Below, in pieces: positions 24,495-34,400 of a stretch of 64,000 bases of DNA. Under the pieces are notes generated by a model that worked only from the letters and a program-made list of their open reading frames with translations, ran no database searches and had not been told where the DNA came from. How positions within the stretch are numbered: the first letter of the stretch is position 1; each line of letters begins with the position of its first letter. The DNA lies in the NCBI GenBank assembly GCA_025267735.1, contig CM046295.1, positions 7,711,270 through 7,775,269 of the forward strand, in the 5' to 3' direction. This DNA comes from Mactra quadrangularis (taxonomy: Eukaryota > Mollusca > Bivalvia > Venerida > Mactridae). Made by a program: the position numbers and the translations under genes.

Positions 24495-26186
24495 TTAATC
24501 ATGAAAATTTGTACAAAGACAATTTTTATAACCACGTACAGAGTTAGATACAACAAGATGTTTCCTGTCCTTAGATATTGCTATATAACGAGGACCGAAC
24601 ATATCTACTTGATGTGATGATACTACATGACCACTTGGTGTAATCTCAACTAAACTGTTTGTGCGCATACTACATACAAATATATGATCATACGGACCTA
24701 CAGCTACAACACATGGTGGTTTCATTTTCTGATTTTTCACTACAACCTTCTCACCTGATTTATAATCGTACAAATATATAGTATTATTATCTGTATCACA
24801 ATGTACAATTTTCTCCCTTTCACGTATATATGTACAATAGCTAGCGTTTATTGGGTATTTCTTGTCTGGTAGATTAAAATTAACATCACTCTCATCACCA
24901 GACATAGATACAATACGGAAAGGTTTAATGTGATCTATTGTACCAGCAAGAAAATTATCATCATTCATCATACTAATAGAATGATACTTAGCATGCATTT
25001 CATATGTTCTAGTTAATGCTATATCATTTGTTGTACTTACATTAAGAAAGTCTAATCTATATTTACCTGACGTAACCACTACCTCCTCATTAGATATAGC
25101 AGTAACAGTTAAAGGATGATATGATAATTTATAAGAACTCTTCATATTCAGATTATCGTCATAAATAAGACATCTACTATTAAAGTTATCAGCTACAACC
25201 ACTCTACCATCTGAAAGGAAGTCCAATCCAGAGTAGAGTGGTTCATCAACGTCGTCTTGTAACTGTTGTAACTTTACTGATTTTACTAGTTGTAGTGTGG
25301 ACGTTGGTGAAAGATGAAACGATATATCTAAAGTCTCTGATTTGAGAAATGACGAAAATTCAGATTTAAGATCTTGAACTTGTTCACTAAATATACAACT
25401 TATGTCAACTGATCCTTGCTTACTTAAAGACGCTGTATCATTTACAGCCTGTTGTACTTCATTTATCATCCTACGTTCAGTGATGAATTTTTCAGCGGGG
25501 GTTCCTGTATCCATAATGCATTCAATTGGCATTAATGTTTTCTTCAAAGATTTTATCTTCGTTTCACAATTGGCTTTTTTCTTTACTAAATCATTCTTGA
25601 TAGTCTTGCTGTAGGATGCCGCCTGAGTAAGTACGGCTTTGGCAAAATCGTCAAATATTTGTATCAGTCGAGCTTGTATATCTCTTAACTTGCCATACAG
25701 GGCACGAATATTGTCTGATAAACGTGCGTGGGTCTCATCTAAAAGTTTTGTAAATTGGTTTGTTGAATGTAAAGCTTCAACTAACTCGTTCTTTAATTTC
25801 TCACACCCGCCTTGTCCGTCCATACTTTCAATATCCATAATATTTTCACATTTCTTATGACTAATGATGGCACATTTGCTGCATAAACACTCGTCATCCT
25901 GCTTACAATAAAACTCAAAATGTTTTTTATGTTTAGAACACATCGATAGCGTCTCCTTCTCGTCGTCACCATCGACTGATGAATTATAACATTGTCCTTC
26001 TGAGACACTAACTATTTTATGGTCACTCATGAAAGCGTAAATTCCGTGACCTTGTGAACAATTATTACATTGGTATTCGGAGCAGTTCACGCAAAAAGTA
26101 TCTGCTTTACATTTAATGTCCCTTTTTAAACATGGCTGACACTGTTGTTGAACGCGAGTTTCACTGTCGGCTTGTTTCTCGGCCAT
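24495..26186 (-). CDS. TRIM-like protein: two B-boxes, coiled coil, C-terminal beta-propeller; no RING
   Basis: This is an uninterrupted 563-residue frame. B-box 1 is at about 16-56 (C16-x2-C19, C32-x2-C35, C40-x2-C43, H47, H56). B-box 2 is at about 83-113 (C83-x2-H86, C94, C102-x2-C105, H110, then Cys113 where many families have His). A helical coiled-coil stretch runs from about 125 to 300. The C-terminal third has spaced strands such as GRVVVADNFNSRCLIYD, GPYDHIFVC and RKHLVVSNS, typical of an NHL/YncE-like six-bladed propeller. There is no RING, so intrinsic E3 ligase activity is not expected. Bivalves have many single-exon genes of this architecture (often annotated TRIM2/3/45/56/71-like), inferred roles being innate immunity or RNA/protein scaffolding. 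The start fits GAAATGG; an acceptor-like TATTATTAG two bases upstream suggests a 5'-UTR intron. Stop is TAA. Confidence 0.9.
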   Translation of the reverse strand: MAEKQADSETRVQQQCQPCLKRDIKCKADTFCVNCSEYQCNNCSQGHGIYAFMSDHKIVSVSEGQCYNSSVDGDDEKETLSMCSKHKKHFEFYCKQDDECLCSKCAIISHKKCENIMDIESMDGQGGCEKLKNELVEALHSTNQFTKLLDETHARLSDNIRALYGKLRDIQARLIQIFDDFAKAVLTQAASYSKTIKNDLVKKKANCETKIKSLKKTLMPIECIMDTGTPAEKFITERRMINEVQQAVNDTASLSKQGSVDISCIFSEQVQDLKSEFSSFLKSETLDISFHLSPTSTLQLVKSVKLQQLQDDVDEPLYSGLDFLSDGRVVVADNFNSRCLIYDDNLNMKSSYKLSYHPLTVTAISNEEVVVTSGKYRLDFLNVSTTNDIALTRTYEMHAKYHSISMMNDDNFLAGTIDHIKPFRIVSMSGDESDVNFNLPDKKYPINASYCTYIREREKIVHCDTDNNTIYLYDYKSGEKVVVKNQKMKPPCVVAVGPYDHIFVCSMRTNSLVEITPSGHVVSSHQVDMFGPRYIAISKDRKHLVVSNSVRGYKNCLCTNFHD

Positions 26187-26853
26187 TTCTAATAATACTT
26201 AAGCAATTTTGATGTACAATGTATTCAATAAATCAATTCCAAAATAAAACTTGACAGGTGGAATATGATTTTCCGATATTAAGTCAATTATTTTTATGAA
26301 ACACTACATCCAAGCTTGTCTCGAGCTAAATATCAAATGATTAAATTATTGACTTAAATTATACTTTGCGCGATATAACCTTCCTGTGCTGATGCGCCGT
26401 AAAACCCAAACACACAATTGTATTATACTTCACAGTTTTTAAGAAAGATTTAGATACACAATACTTGTTGGGTCAAAACTACAGATTAAACTGACGTTAC
26501 TATGTGGTTATATTGATATATAATTCAAAACAATTTGTTTTTACCAATATTTGATATAAACTCCTTTTGTCATTATATAAGACTAAATACTAGATATATA
26601 TAATAATGCTAATACCGGTATTTTGTTACAAAACATTAATAGATACCATTATTATAAAGATATTGGTCATTTTTGTCAACTATTGGAACATGATTGTACA
26701 TGATTGGATGGAACAAATAGACATTACGCTGAGGCTACTATAACTACGCATTAGGAAAAGTGGTTCATGTGTTTAACAAAGTAATCCTTTGTGTCCAAAG
26801 ACAGCCGAATATGTATGTCTTATTATACGCTAATCCTTTCATTGAAGAACGGT
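26187..26853. other. Upstream flank of the TRIM-like gene
   Basis: No further coding exon was recognised. The flank contains a LINE-type 3' tail (separate entry) and AT-rich sequence. Any promoter for the minus-strand gene would lie here if its 5'-UTR intron is short, but no convincing TATA or CCAAT arrangement was seen. Confidence 0.4.
26366..26412 (+). repeat. Solo LINE-type 3' tail
   Basis: The run GCGCGATATAACCTT, then TGATGCGCCGTAAAACCC and AAACACACA, matches the 3' tail of the LINE fragment near 60.85 kb read in its sense direction. It is either an extremely 5'-truncated LINE insertion or the tail of a lost SINE. Confidence 0.6.
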
Positions 26854-27172
26854 AGCGTGTTCAATTTCACAAAACGTTACAGAACGTTACATAACGATAC
26901 ATTCGGAACTCATCGGAAATTCGCTGCGAATAATCTAATCTAATAAACAAATATGCGATCGTTAAGGCAATGAGTGATATTTTAAAATTTACGGACTAAA
27001 AACGAAACATCACTCGACCATTGCCTAAACGATTATATATTTGTTCACTTCAACACTGGCAGTTTCAAAATAGCGTCTAAATATGTCCGAGATTATTCGC
27101 AGCCAATGGCCGAGGAGTTCCGAATGTATCGTTACGGAACATTACGAAACGTTCGCGGTAACTGAACGCCCT
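26854..27172. mobile_element. Long foldback element, ATTCGGAACTC family
   Basis: The two halves are inverted copies. On the left CGTTACATAACGATACATTC and GGAACTCATCGG, on the right CCGAGGAGTTCCGAATGTAT followed by CGTTACGGAACATTACGAAA. Pairing extends outward to TTCAATTTC versus GGTAACTGAAC. The centre holds a second inverted pair around AAACGAAACATCACTCGACC and GCAATGAGTGATATTTTAA-like words. No ORF is present. Related shorter elements lie at 28.57 and 31.63 kb. Confidence 0.83.
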
Positions 27173-27750
27173 ACGGATTGTAAGTACATGTATTTAGAAA
27201 TTGGAGGACCGGCGTAATGTCAATTATTTATCGTGTAACATCTTTATATAAAAGATTAGAACTACCAAAACAAAATAGGTATAAAATCTTAACTTTACAA
27301 TGCATCGATTGCCGATAGATATTTGCATTTTAGTTTTAGTCGAAATTGCCTAATGCTACAGTCCCATAAACTTAGAAATAGCCGAGGAATCAATGTATTT
27401 GTTAAATATTTAAAAAACTTATAATATAGATGGCGTCTCGTTAGAGTAAAAACGCACGTGCCAATATTAGTATTCTTCAAAATCATAACATTTTTAATAT
27501 GTTGATCGTAAAATATAAATAAAATACATTTTCATCGAATAACACTTTATCTATCCGTAAAGCATGAATGAAAAGCATAATAATATTGATATTTCCGAAG
27601 TTTCGGAACGTTGTATGAATATTTTCTGGGTTTTTTTTTGGCTTACGTTGAATTTTATCGTAAGATTTTTGTGAAAATAGCACGAAAATCTTAACGCAAA
27701 CATAAAACAGTTACATTTTATATATCAATGCAGGTGTCTTCTCTTCTTTT
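27173..27750. other. AT-rich spacer, nothing recognised
   Basis: No exon-like or repeat-family sequence was recognised. Short minus-strand frames here are Lys/Asn/Phe/Ile-rich and unconvincing. Confidence 0.5.
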
Positions 27751-28053
27751 TTGTTGAGCTTGACATGGTACCAGCAACATATTGTATAGGTCATATATCG
27801 GCGGTAAGTCAACCTACTGATCGTTCCAGGAAAGGCTAAATCTCTGGATGTAGCTGTTAACCTACTACTAGGCGCATACTTTCGTCAGTGACTGACAACT
27901 GCCCTACATGATTAAGGATTATTGGTTGAAGGGAGAATGGCCGCAAATATTGTTTCATGACCAAACTTCATGAAAGTATGACCCGTCTGGGAATCCAACC
28001 TACAACCTCTCGTTCAGTAGAATTGTGTACTACCAACTGTGCTAGCTGGGCGC
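27751..28053 (-). mobile_element. tRNA-derived SINE, family B
   Basis: Order of parts on the plus strand: tail TTGTTGAGCTTGACATGGTA, GTATAGGTCATATATCGGCG, body with GACTGACAACTGCCCTACAT and AGAATGGCCGCAAATATTG, then a mutated head with CTACCAACTGTGCTAGCTGG. The B box has changed to AATCCAACC. This is an old copy. Confidence 0.84.
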
Positions 28054-28154
28054 CTTCAGTGCAGGCTTCACCATGGTTTGTAGGCAAGTTATTTTTTTGA
28101 AGTTTTTTTAAGCATATGTGTAAATTTTACTAATGGATTATTATTTTTAAAGAA

Positions 28155-28250
28155 AAATATTTCATTTAAACGAAATAATGTTTCATTTAAACAAAATAAT
28201 ATTTCATTTCAACGGAATAGTATTTCATTTAAACGAAATTATATTTCTTA
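28155..28250. repeat. Short tandem array, about 21 bp, 4-5 copies
   Basis: Units such as ATTTCATTTAAACGAAATA repeat four to five times. Each unit is nearly palindromic (ATTTC..TTTAAA..GAAAT), so the array can form repeated small hairpins. Confidence 0.8.
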
Positions 28251-28569
28251 AAAATGAAAACATATTTCCGTTTAAACAACAAAATAATATTATTATTTTC
28301 AATCGAAGTAACTGTGATAATAAAAGTACATATATCAACATCTCGTTTCAGGAATTTGGTAAAAAAAAGACAACTTCACAAGATCGTTTTTTTATATTTC
28401 ATGAATTTATTGAAAATACATGTCTGTTCGTAAAATGAACAATTTACAACGTATAGACATTAAAATACAATAAAATATTGGAAGACATTTGGATTTTTTG
28501 GCATCACGGAAAATAAACAACATTTATATAAAAACTGACAACATTGAACTGAATAGTGAGGACCAACTC

Positions 28570-28633
28570 AATTCGGAACTCCTCGGCCATTCGCTACGAT
28601 TAATCATTCATGAAAGGTCGAGGTGTTCCGAAT
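28570..28633. mobile_element. Short derivative of the ATTCGGAACTC foldback family
   Basis: A 64-bp element made of little more than both ends: ATTCGGAACTCCTCGGCCAT at the left and GGTCGAGGTGTTCCGAAT at the right, which are inverted matches. It looks like an internal-deletion derivative. Confidence 0.7.
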
Positions 28634-28756
28634 GGACTCGTATCTACTCGTATGTACTCGGCGATATCCGTGATCAGAAATCATACCTCGTACGTAGGAG
28701 TAAAATGTCACGAGTGCGCTCATCGTATATTCTTTTTTCATTTGATAAAACACAAT

Positions 28757-29121
28757 TAGGGACTTTAGTCAGTTATCTTTCCCTGATAAAATCTGAAGCA
28801 ATCCAATTGGTAAGTAGGTCCTTACAGTTGAAATCCTCGGATTTTATCATGAAAGTCCTATGTAAGGATAACAAAATATTCCATCTAATATATTTCTTGT
28901 CAATGAAGATATTTACAAAAGTGATGAAATTTAGTTATTTACCCTAAAATTACTTAGCTTGAATTTCAAACAAACTAAATCATTTACAAAAAAGTTATTT
29001 AAGATTATTTTGGCAAATTGACATTGAAAAGAAAAGTAAGGGTAAAATCCGAGTAATCCAACTAATTGGACCTATATATTTGAAGAGTACACAAGGGGAA
29101 ATAATTGACTAAGGTCCCTTA
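28757..29121. mobile_element. MITE, TAGGGACTTTAGTCA family (copy 1)
   Basis: The left end TAGGGACTTTAGTCAGTTAT and the right end ATAATTGACTAAGGTCCCTT are inverted matches, with continued pairing through TTTCCC and GGGGAAA. The interior is matched for most of its length, in opposite orientation, by 59448-59796. No transposase ORF. The 152-codon frame over its left part is an accident of the element. Confidence 0.85.
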
Positions 29122-29371
29122 TTGAGTTATGATGTAAAAGAAATAATTCGTCACATTACCTTCGCAACCACATGAATATAATAATCAAAGTTTGTTACAA
29201 AATACAGTAACAAGTAAACAACAAAGCTCGCTTATAAAGACTATAACATTAGTGACTGCAACATCATATGTTGTCAAATCACAAATGCTTAATTTGGGAG
29301 AAAATCCCCTATACATGTATTAAGATGGTTCTGCTATTAAGACAGTCGATTATGATAGTCCTAAAATTGCT

Positions 29372-29423
29372 TTGTTGGGTTAAGCGCATCGTCGGCAACC
29401 ACAGTACCAATCTCCGTGAAGAG
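29372..29423 (-). repeat. Probable SINE-B tail separated from its body
   Basis: TTTGTTGGGTTAAGCGCATC followed by GTCGGCAACCACAGT resembles the SINE-B tail TTGTTGGGTTTAACGCCGTA plus GCAACACA. The matching body and head begin at about 29960, on the other side of the palindrome array, which suggests that the array is inserted into one SINE copy. Confidence 0.45.
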
Positions 29424-29943
29424 TACATCTTTAATAGTCTTCTGCGCATGTGTGAGCGGAAGGCGAAAGAGCGAAAATACAATCATGCGACAGATGAATC
29501 TGTCTTATCTTCGTCCCGCGCAGAAGACTATTGAAGATGTACGCATGTGTGAGCGGAAGGCGAAAGAGCGAAAACACAATTATACGACAAAGTAGATCTA
29601 TCGTATCTTTGTCCCGCGAGGCGCCACACGAAAACACAATCATACGACAAATGTCTGTTTGTCGTATCATCGTCCCGCGGGTTGTGAGACGAAAACACAA
29701 AGATGCGACAAAATTAAGGGCAAAAACACAACACGAAAATGTGTCGTACCTTTGTAAAAGTTTTGCCGTAAAAATACATTGTTGCATTGTGCTTCCTCAG
29801 GCGAAAACACGACAAATGATTAAAATGTCGTATGATTGTGTTTTTGCATGGCACCTCGCGGGACGATGATACGACAAAAAGACCATTTTGTCGTATTTTC
29901 GTGTTTGCGTGTGGCGCCCCGCGGGACAACAATGCGACATGGC
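29424..29943. repeat. CpG-rich array of about six palindromic units
   Basis: Repeated hairpin units have the core ATACGACAAA ... TTTGTCGTAT, flanked by CGAAAACACAAT and by CGTCCCGCG or CGCGGGACGATGA. Cores are seen at about 29480, 29580, 29640, 29700-29750, 29800 and 29870-29900. The left part is bracketed by an inverted 25-bp pair (GTACATCTTTAATAGTCTTC at 29424 and its complement ending at 29542). CpG density is far above the surroundings. Both strands are partly open in several frames because of the symmetry; none is considered a gene. Confidence 0.83.
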
Positions 29944-29959
29944 ATAAATCAGCCACCAT

Positions 29960-30158
29960 AGTAAACCAACTACTAAGCACATACTTCCGTCACTGACTGA
30001 CAACTGGCCTTCATAATAAAGAATCAGTGGTAAAAGGAAGAATGGCCGCAGAAATTATTTCATGACCAAACTCCACGAAAGTAAGCCCCACCCGGGAATG
30101 GAACCCACGACTCCTCGGTTAGTATACTTGTGTGTAGTCAACTGAGCTAGCCAGTGGG
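29960..30158 (-). mobile_element. tRNA-derived SINE, family B, head and body
   Basis: The body AAGAATCAGTGGTAAAAGGA, AGAATGGCCGCAGAAATTAT and the head region with CAACTGAGCTAGCCAG are clear; the tail is missing on the left, where the palindrome array abuts. The cloverleaf is degraded. Confidence 0.8.
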
Positions 30159-30403
30159 TTAGTCTTACTAGAGGAACTTTACTGTAATAGTTACATATAT
30201 AATCAGTTGCACATGAAAACAATTTGGCACATAGAATAATACCGATGAAATAAAAATAAAAAATACATATAAATAGTACAATACATGACTATACAAAACA
30301 TAGGCAAGATTAGCATTCTTAGGTTAGTATATTAAAATATATTGTATATATAAAATATGAAATGTATTTGATTTAAAATATGGATACTTTCAGTCCCAGT
30401 TTA

Positions 30404-30842
30404 TTAATAAACAATCTTGAATTTGTCCTTAATAACGGCTCGAATTTAATTTCTACTAGATTTTATTCCAGCTCGCAAAAACAAAATAGCATGTGTCGAT
30501 CTGTCTGGTTGTTTCAACACTGATTTGAGCCTCATTAGTAATGACAATTATATTATTGTGTCGATTTCAACTCGCGAAAAATTGCGAGTTGGAGTAAAAG
30601 TTGCACACAATTTTCAAAATCCGCTCGCATTTTTCGAGTATGCAAGTTTAAATTCAAGCACTGCCCTCAATGCATGTTCGTTTACAATCGTATTCTACCT
30701 TCAGCTAACTTCGTAAACCATGTAATAAGTGTATTATTTAAACCGATAAATAAATTGTATTACTAAAATGCGTTTGTTTTGTGAGTTAATCCGATAACCG
30801 ATATGAAAGTTAATCAAGGGCAAATTCAATATTGTTTCATGA
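30404..30842. mobile_element. MITE of the TTAATAAACAAT family with a nested second MITE
   Basis: The outer ends TTAATAAACAATCTTGAA and (reverse complement of the right end) ATGAAACAATATTGAATTTG match the 5.7-kb element, whose interior corresponds in inverted orientation to about 30706-30842. Inside, 30438-30689 matches the family at 56.87 and 62.97 kb (GCTCGAATTTAA at the left, AAATTCAAGCACTGCC at the right), indicating a later insertion. Confidence 0.72.
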
Positions 30843-31293
30843 TACACTCCATAAATGACATCTCATACAACGTGTTTTCATTTGATATTGTAAAAAACAT
30901 GACATTTCGAACATTTATTTATTCCAGAGTTAACTAAAACGTTGCTGGCCTAAATAGCTAGACCGGTCAAATATCTTTTTGGTACTTAGTTTAAAGAACA
31001 ACCAACATGATTTACTAACGAAGTCTTTGGAAATTCTAGAGTTGAACATTGCTGGCGCCTAACGTCCTCAGACGAAAGTTTTCTATCAGTTTTTAAGCAC
31101 TTTATTCTCATTGGTTGATGAAATCACGTGATTTGTACCAACCGGTAATGACGTAGCTTTCTTCTAAAAGTAGTGACTGTCTAATCTGAAACAGAAACAA
31201 AAGTCAATACCTAGAAATAAAGAAATTGAAAGAAATTTTTGCAGAAAAAAATTCGAAATCATTTAAGAACAATTAAGCAGTTAAAAGTTAAAA
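30843..31293. other. Spacer downstream of the sushi-domain gene
   Basis: On the minus strand this would be 3' flank or 3' UTR of the neighbouring gene. An AATAAA on the minus strand occurs near 30916, about 500 bases past the putative stop codon, and could serve as its polyadenylation signal. Confidence 0.35.
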
Positions 31294-31365
31294 CCCGGGT
31301 CGGTAGCGTAGTTGGTAGCGCGCCGGGATTTCGCAACTAGTGTTTTAACAACGGCCGGTACCCAT
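31294..31365 (+). repeat. SINE family A, tRNA-like head only
   Basis: GGTCGGTAGCGTAGTTGGTA followed by GCGCGCCGGGATTTCG resembles the D-arm and anticodon region of the family A head. The body and tail are absent and the B box is lost. Confidence 0.6.
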
Positions 31366-31412
31366 ATTGTACCCATTAGCAAGTTTAAAAGTTAAGTTCA
31401 GTCAGAATTTTC

Positions 31413-31482
31413 TTACCCTCGCTGATATACAGGCACTGATGACGTCATTGATCTTGAACCGGAAGTTGTCTGCTCAGATATC
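31413..31482 (-). CDS. Putative last exon of the sushi-domain gene
   Basis: After the acceptor TATTTCTATTTTTAG the frame from the previous exon continues for 22 residues (ISEQTTSGSRSMTSSVPVYQ then RG) to TAA. The stop lies inside GGGTAAGAA, which also looks like a splice donor, so an additional downstream exon cannot be excluded. Confidence 0.5.
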
Positions 31483-34400
31483 CTAAAAATAGAAATAGAC
31501 AAATATGTTAATTCTGTTAATAGATATGTTATGATTCGCTGGTTTTGTTTATAAAGTGGGCGTGGCTGCAAGGTTGGGAACTAGACTCGTAATTCACTGG
31601 TTGTCAATAAGCTTTGACACAGGAACATTTTCATTCGGAACACCTCATTCGTTATGAATTACCTCGGACATATTTAGACGTCATTTTGGAAATACCTCTG
31701 CGTCAATTGCCTGATTTAAAAGCAAAATGCTTTGAATGCTTTGGTGAGGGGGTAAACAAATCCAGGATCGTTAAGGCGATGAGTGAGGTTTCGTTTTTAG
31801 TCCATAAATTTGAAATAATGAATATAATTGCTATCGCTGAACAAGATTAAGTCAATATAAAAGGCCTAATATACAGAAATCTTTTTAACAAAGATCCATG
31901 TGTAAACTACAAGAACTTTTTTGCATAACTGTGACGTGCTCTGTCTGTACTTAGTGTCTCGTATGAAGTAGATCCCATAATTATTGGTGGACCCCCACGA
32001 ATCCGTCAGATTATTCATTCAATGAATGGTCGAGGTGTTCCGAATGGAACATTTTACGACAAAACTCGTTAAATTTTTTTATTAGGTATTTTTTAGTTAA
32101 AAATGGGGATGAAAGAAATCATTGCTTTTACATAAACCGTCGAACTATGATGTAAACATCCGAAACTTACGTACCTAGAAATACTGTATGGCGGTGGTGG
32201 TTCGTCACGTGGGGTTTGTTGTGATCGACCGGAAGGCACGTGACCATCCAAATATGTAAAAACACTGTTGTGACTATGATTGAAATCTGAAAGAAAAGAT
32301 AACAGCGTGAAATGTAAGAATGGCTTTGGATGGCGCGCTATATTTTTCATGTGTGTAATAATTAAAAATACTTTAGGGCAACATGTATTTGGGCATTCTT
32401 GTAAACATGCAGAGGCTATCATGATTCTCACTCTTCGTGTGGTTCCACATGTTTGATTGAGAATTTTGATTTTGATAATTTCTGGGTACGAGAGTGGTAA
32501 TTGGTCGAGGTACTTTCTTTTGGTATATGATTATTAAGTATAATTGACATGCTGGAATTGTAAGCTGGAACAAACGTGATTTGATATGGTATACGAATTT
32601 ATCCTCGCTCGATTGTGAAACAAGTTCTTACGACTTAGATTTATCACTTTCAAGTCCGCTTCATTGTCCCCCAGTACTAAGCTAGAAGGATAAAGTATCT
32701 TACTCAAGGAAACAACGGGTCGGTTTTAAATTTGATTTGAACCAAAGCGGAGCTGGCTGTCAATTGATTACCACCAGTCCAACGACGTAGGCGCTTGACC
32801 ACGCCCGCCCCTACGTGCAAATGTGATCTAAACAAGTTTTATGACAAACAAACTTCGAAGGGGGAATTTATTTGTTTCTATCAGCATTCAGCAAGTTCGT
32901 ATCAAAGCCAGGGCTGTACACACTTCAAAGAAAAATTCTGTTTTTTACTTAACAGGCATCTGCTATGAGACAACCACTGAGGGCATAAAATCTCCACATA
33001 CCTTGAGAGGTTTGTGTGTATCGAGGTAGATATACTGGTTGTTGATGGATAGTGGTGTGTGGCCTTAACCTTTGACCCGCTGTCTGTCTGACACTGTCAG
33101 GCAACCTAAGTTGTTGTTGTTGTCGCTGGCTATACTGTACTTCAGGTCGACTTCCGGTCTGTAAAACTGGAGCAGACGGTAATGGACGCTGCGCTTGCGC
33201 ACTTGCTCTGTTTACTAGGTCACGTGCTTGTTGCAACGCTGATCCGCTGGATGACGTCACACTCACATAAGTGACGTTATTTCCGTTAACTGCTTGAGAA
33301 GGACGTTGATCAGCTGGGATAGTGTCGTAATGATTAGTTCCCATGGTTACCTGTGACGTCACATTAGATTGAAATTGACGAGTATCTTGTGACGTTGAAA
33401 ATGCGCCTCCTGAGTGACTAGGCCTGGTTGTAATCGGTCTTATTTGCAAAGTTGCTTGATTTGTGGAACTCTGAGATGGACCAGCTGCCACTTGGCTTGT
33501 GGAAGGACCCCGAGGAGGGTTCAGGTTTGAGACACTGCTAGAGCCTGCATTATGAATGGCTTCATTATAAGATGGAAGCCTAGAATTCCTGGACGAATTT
33601 TCTCGACCGGAAGTTGTACCACGTGACTGATTTCGGCAGTTTTCGGAATTTTCCGTAACCACCGGAATCCAGGTCCAAATTTCATCGTAGGATGTAAATG
33701 TTGGATTAACTCCGCCGTGTCTCGGCTGACCTTGACCTTGAGTAGGACATCTGATTGATCTGAAATAACACAAAGGGAGATAAGATATATTTTTCGATAT
33801 TGAAAATTGAAAGAGCCTGTCTCAACGGTCTAATGATTCAAGAGTTCAATTCACATCACCGTTGATGCCTTACAAATAAACGGAGTTGGTTTAGAGCAAA
33901 ATTTTGTGTAAAAAATAATGCGTTTAAACGCTGGAATGATATAGGGTCACACGATTCTCAGAATATAAACATACACTTGGTTTTTTTCGGCAAATTCTTG
34001 CAGTAGCATAGAAAATGTTCAAATAACGCATAAGTTATCAAACCCATTGTATATGTCATATTTTAGTTACAGCGGTCAGTCAACCTGCTCACCTTTCCAT
34101 GATAGGCTCAATATTTCCGTCAGTGGCTGACAACTGCCTATAATTCCTTATATAATTGAGAAATAACGTTAATTTAACTTAAAATTACAAAAAAAACCCA
34201 TTACTTTCAGTATATTAGAAGGGAGATAAATCGTAATGGTATTTTATAACCGATAACTAATTAACCTTCCTTAGACTATATTTTCAAGGATATACTTGTG
34301 ACAGTTGTGTACGATCGTATTGGAATTTCATATACAGTGCCTCCAAAAGTTCTTGGAAAAAATCTTGGGTTTTAAGATAAACTGATTCATCTTTATTCAT

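Noticed and set aside
28489..28947. 152-codon plus-strand ORF
   Set aside because: It starts upstream and runs into two mobile elements (the 64-bp foldback piece and a MITE); it does not resemble a protein family.
29431..29980. Overlapping ORFs on both strands of about 90-118 codons
   Set aside because: They reflect the dyad symmetry and CpG-rich composition of the palindrome array, read equally on both strands, with no family resemblance.
31614..31850. 78-codon plus-strand ORF
   Set aside because: It is inside the foldback element in the last intron of the sushi-domain gene and shares its sequence with the 26.9-kb noncoding copy.
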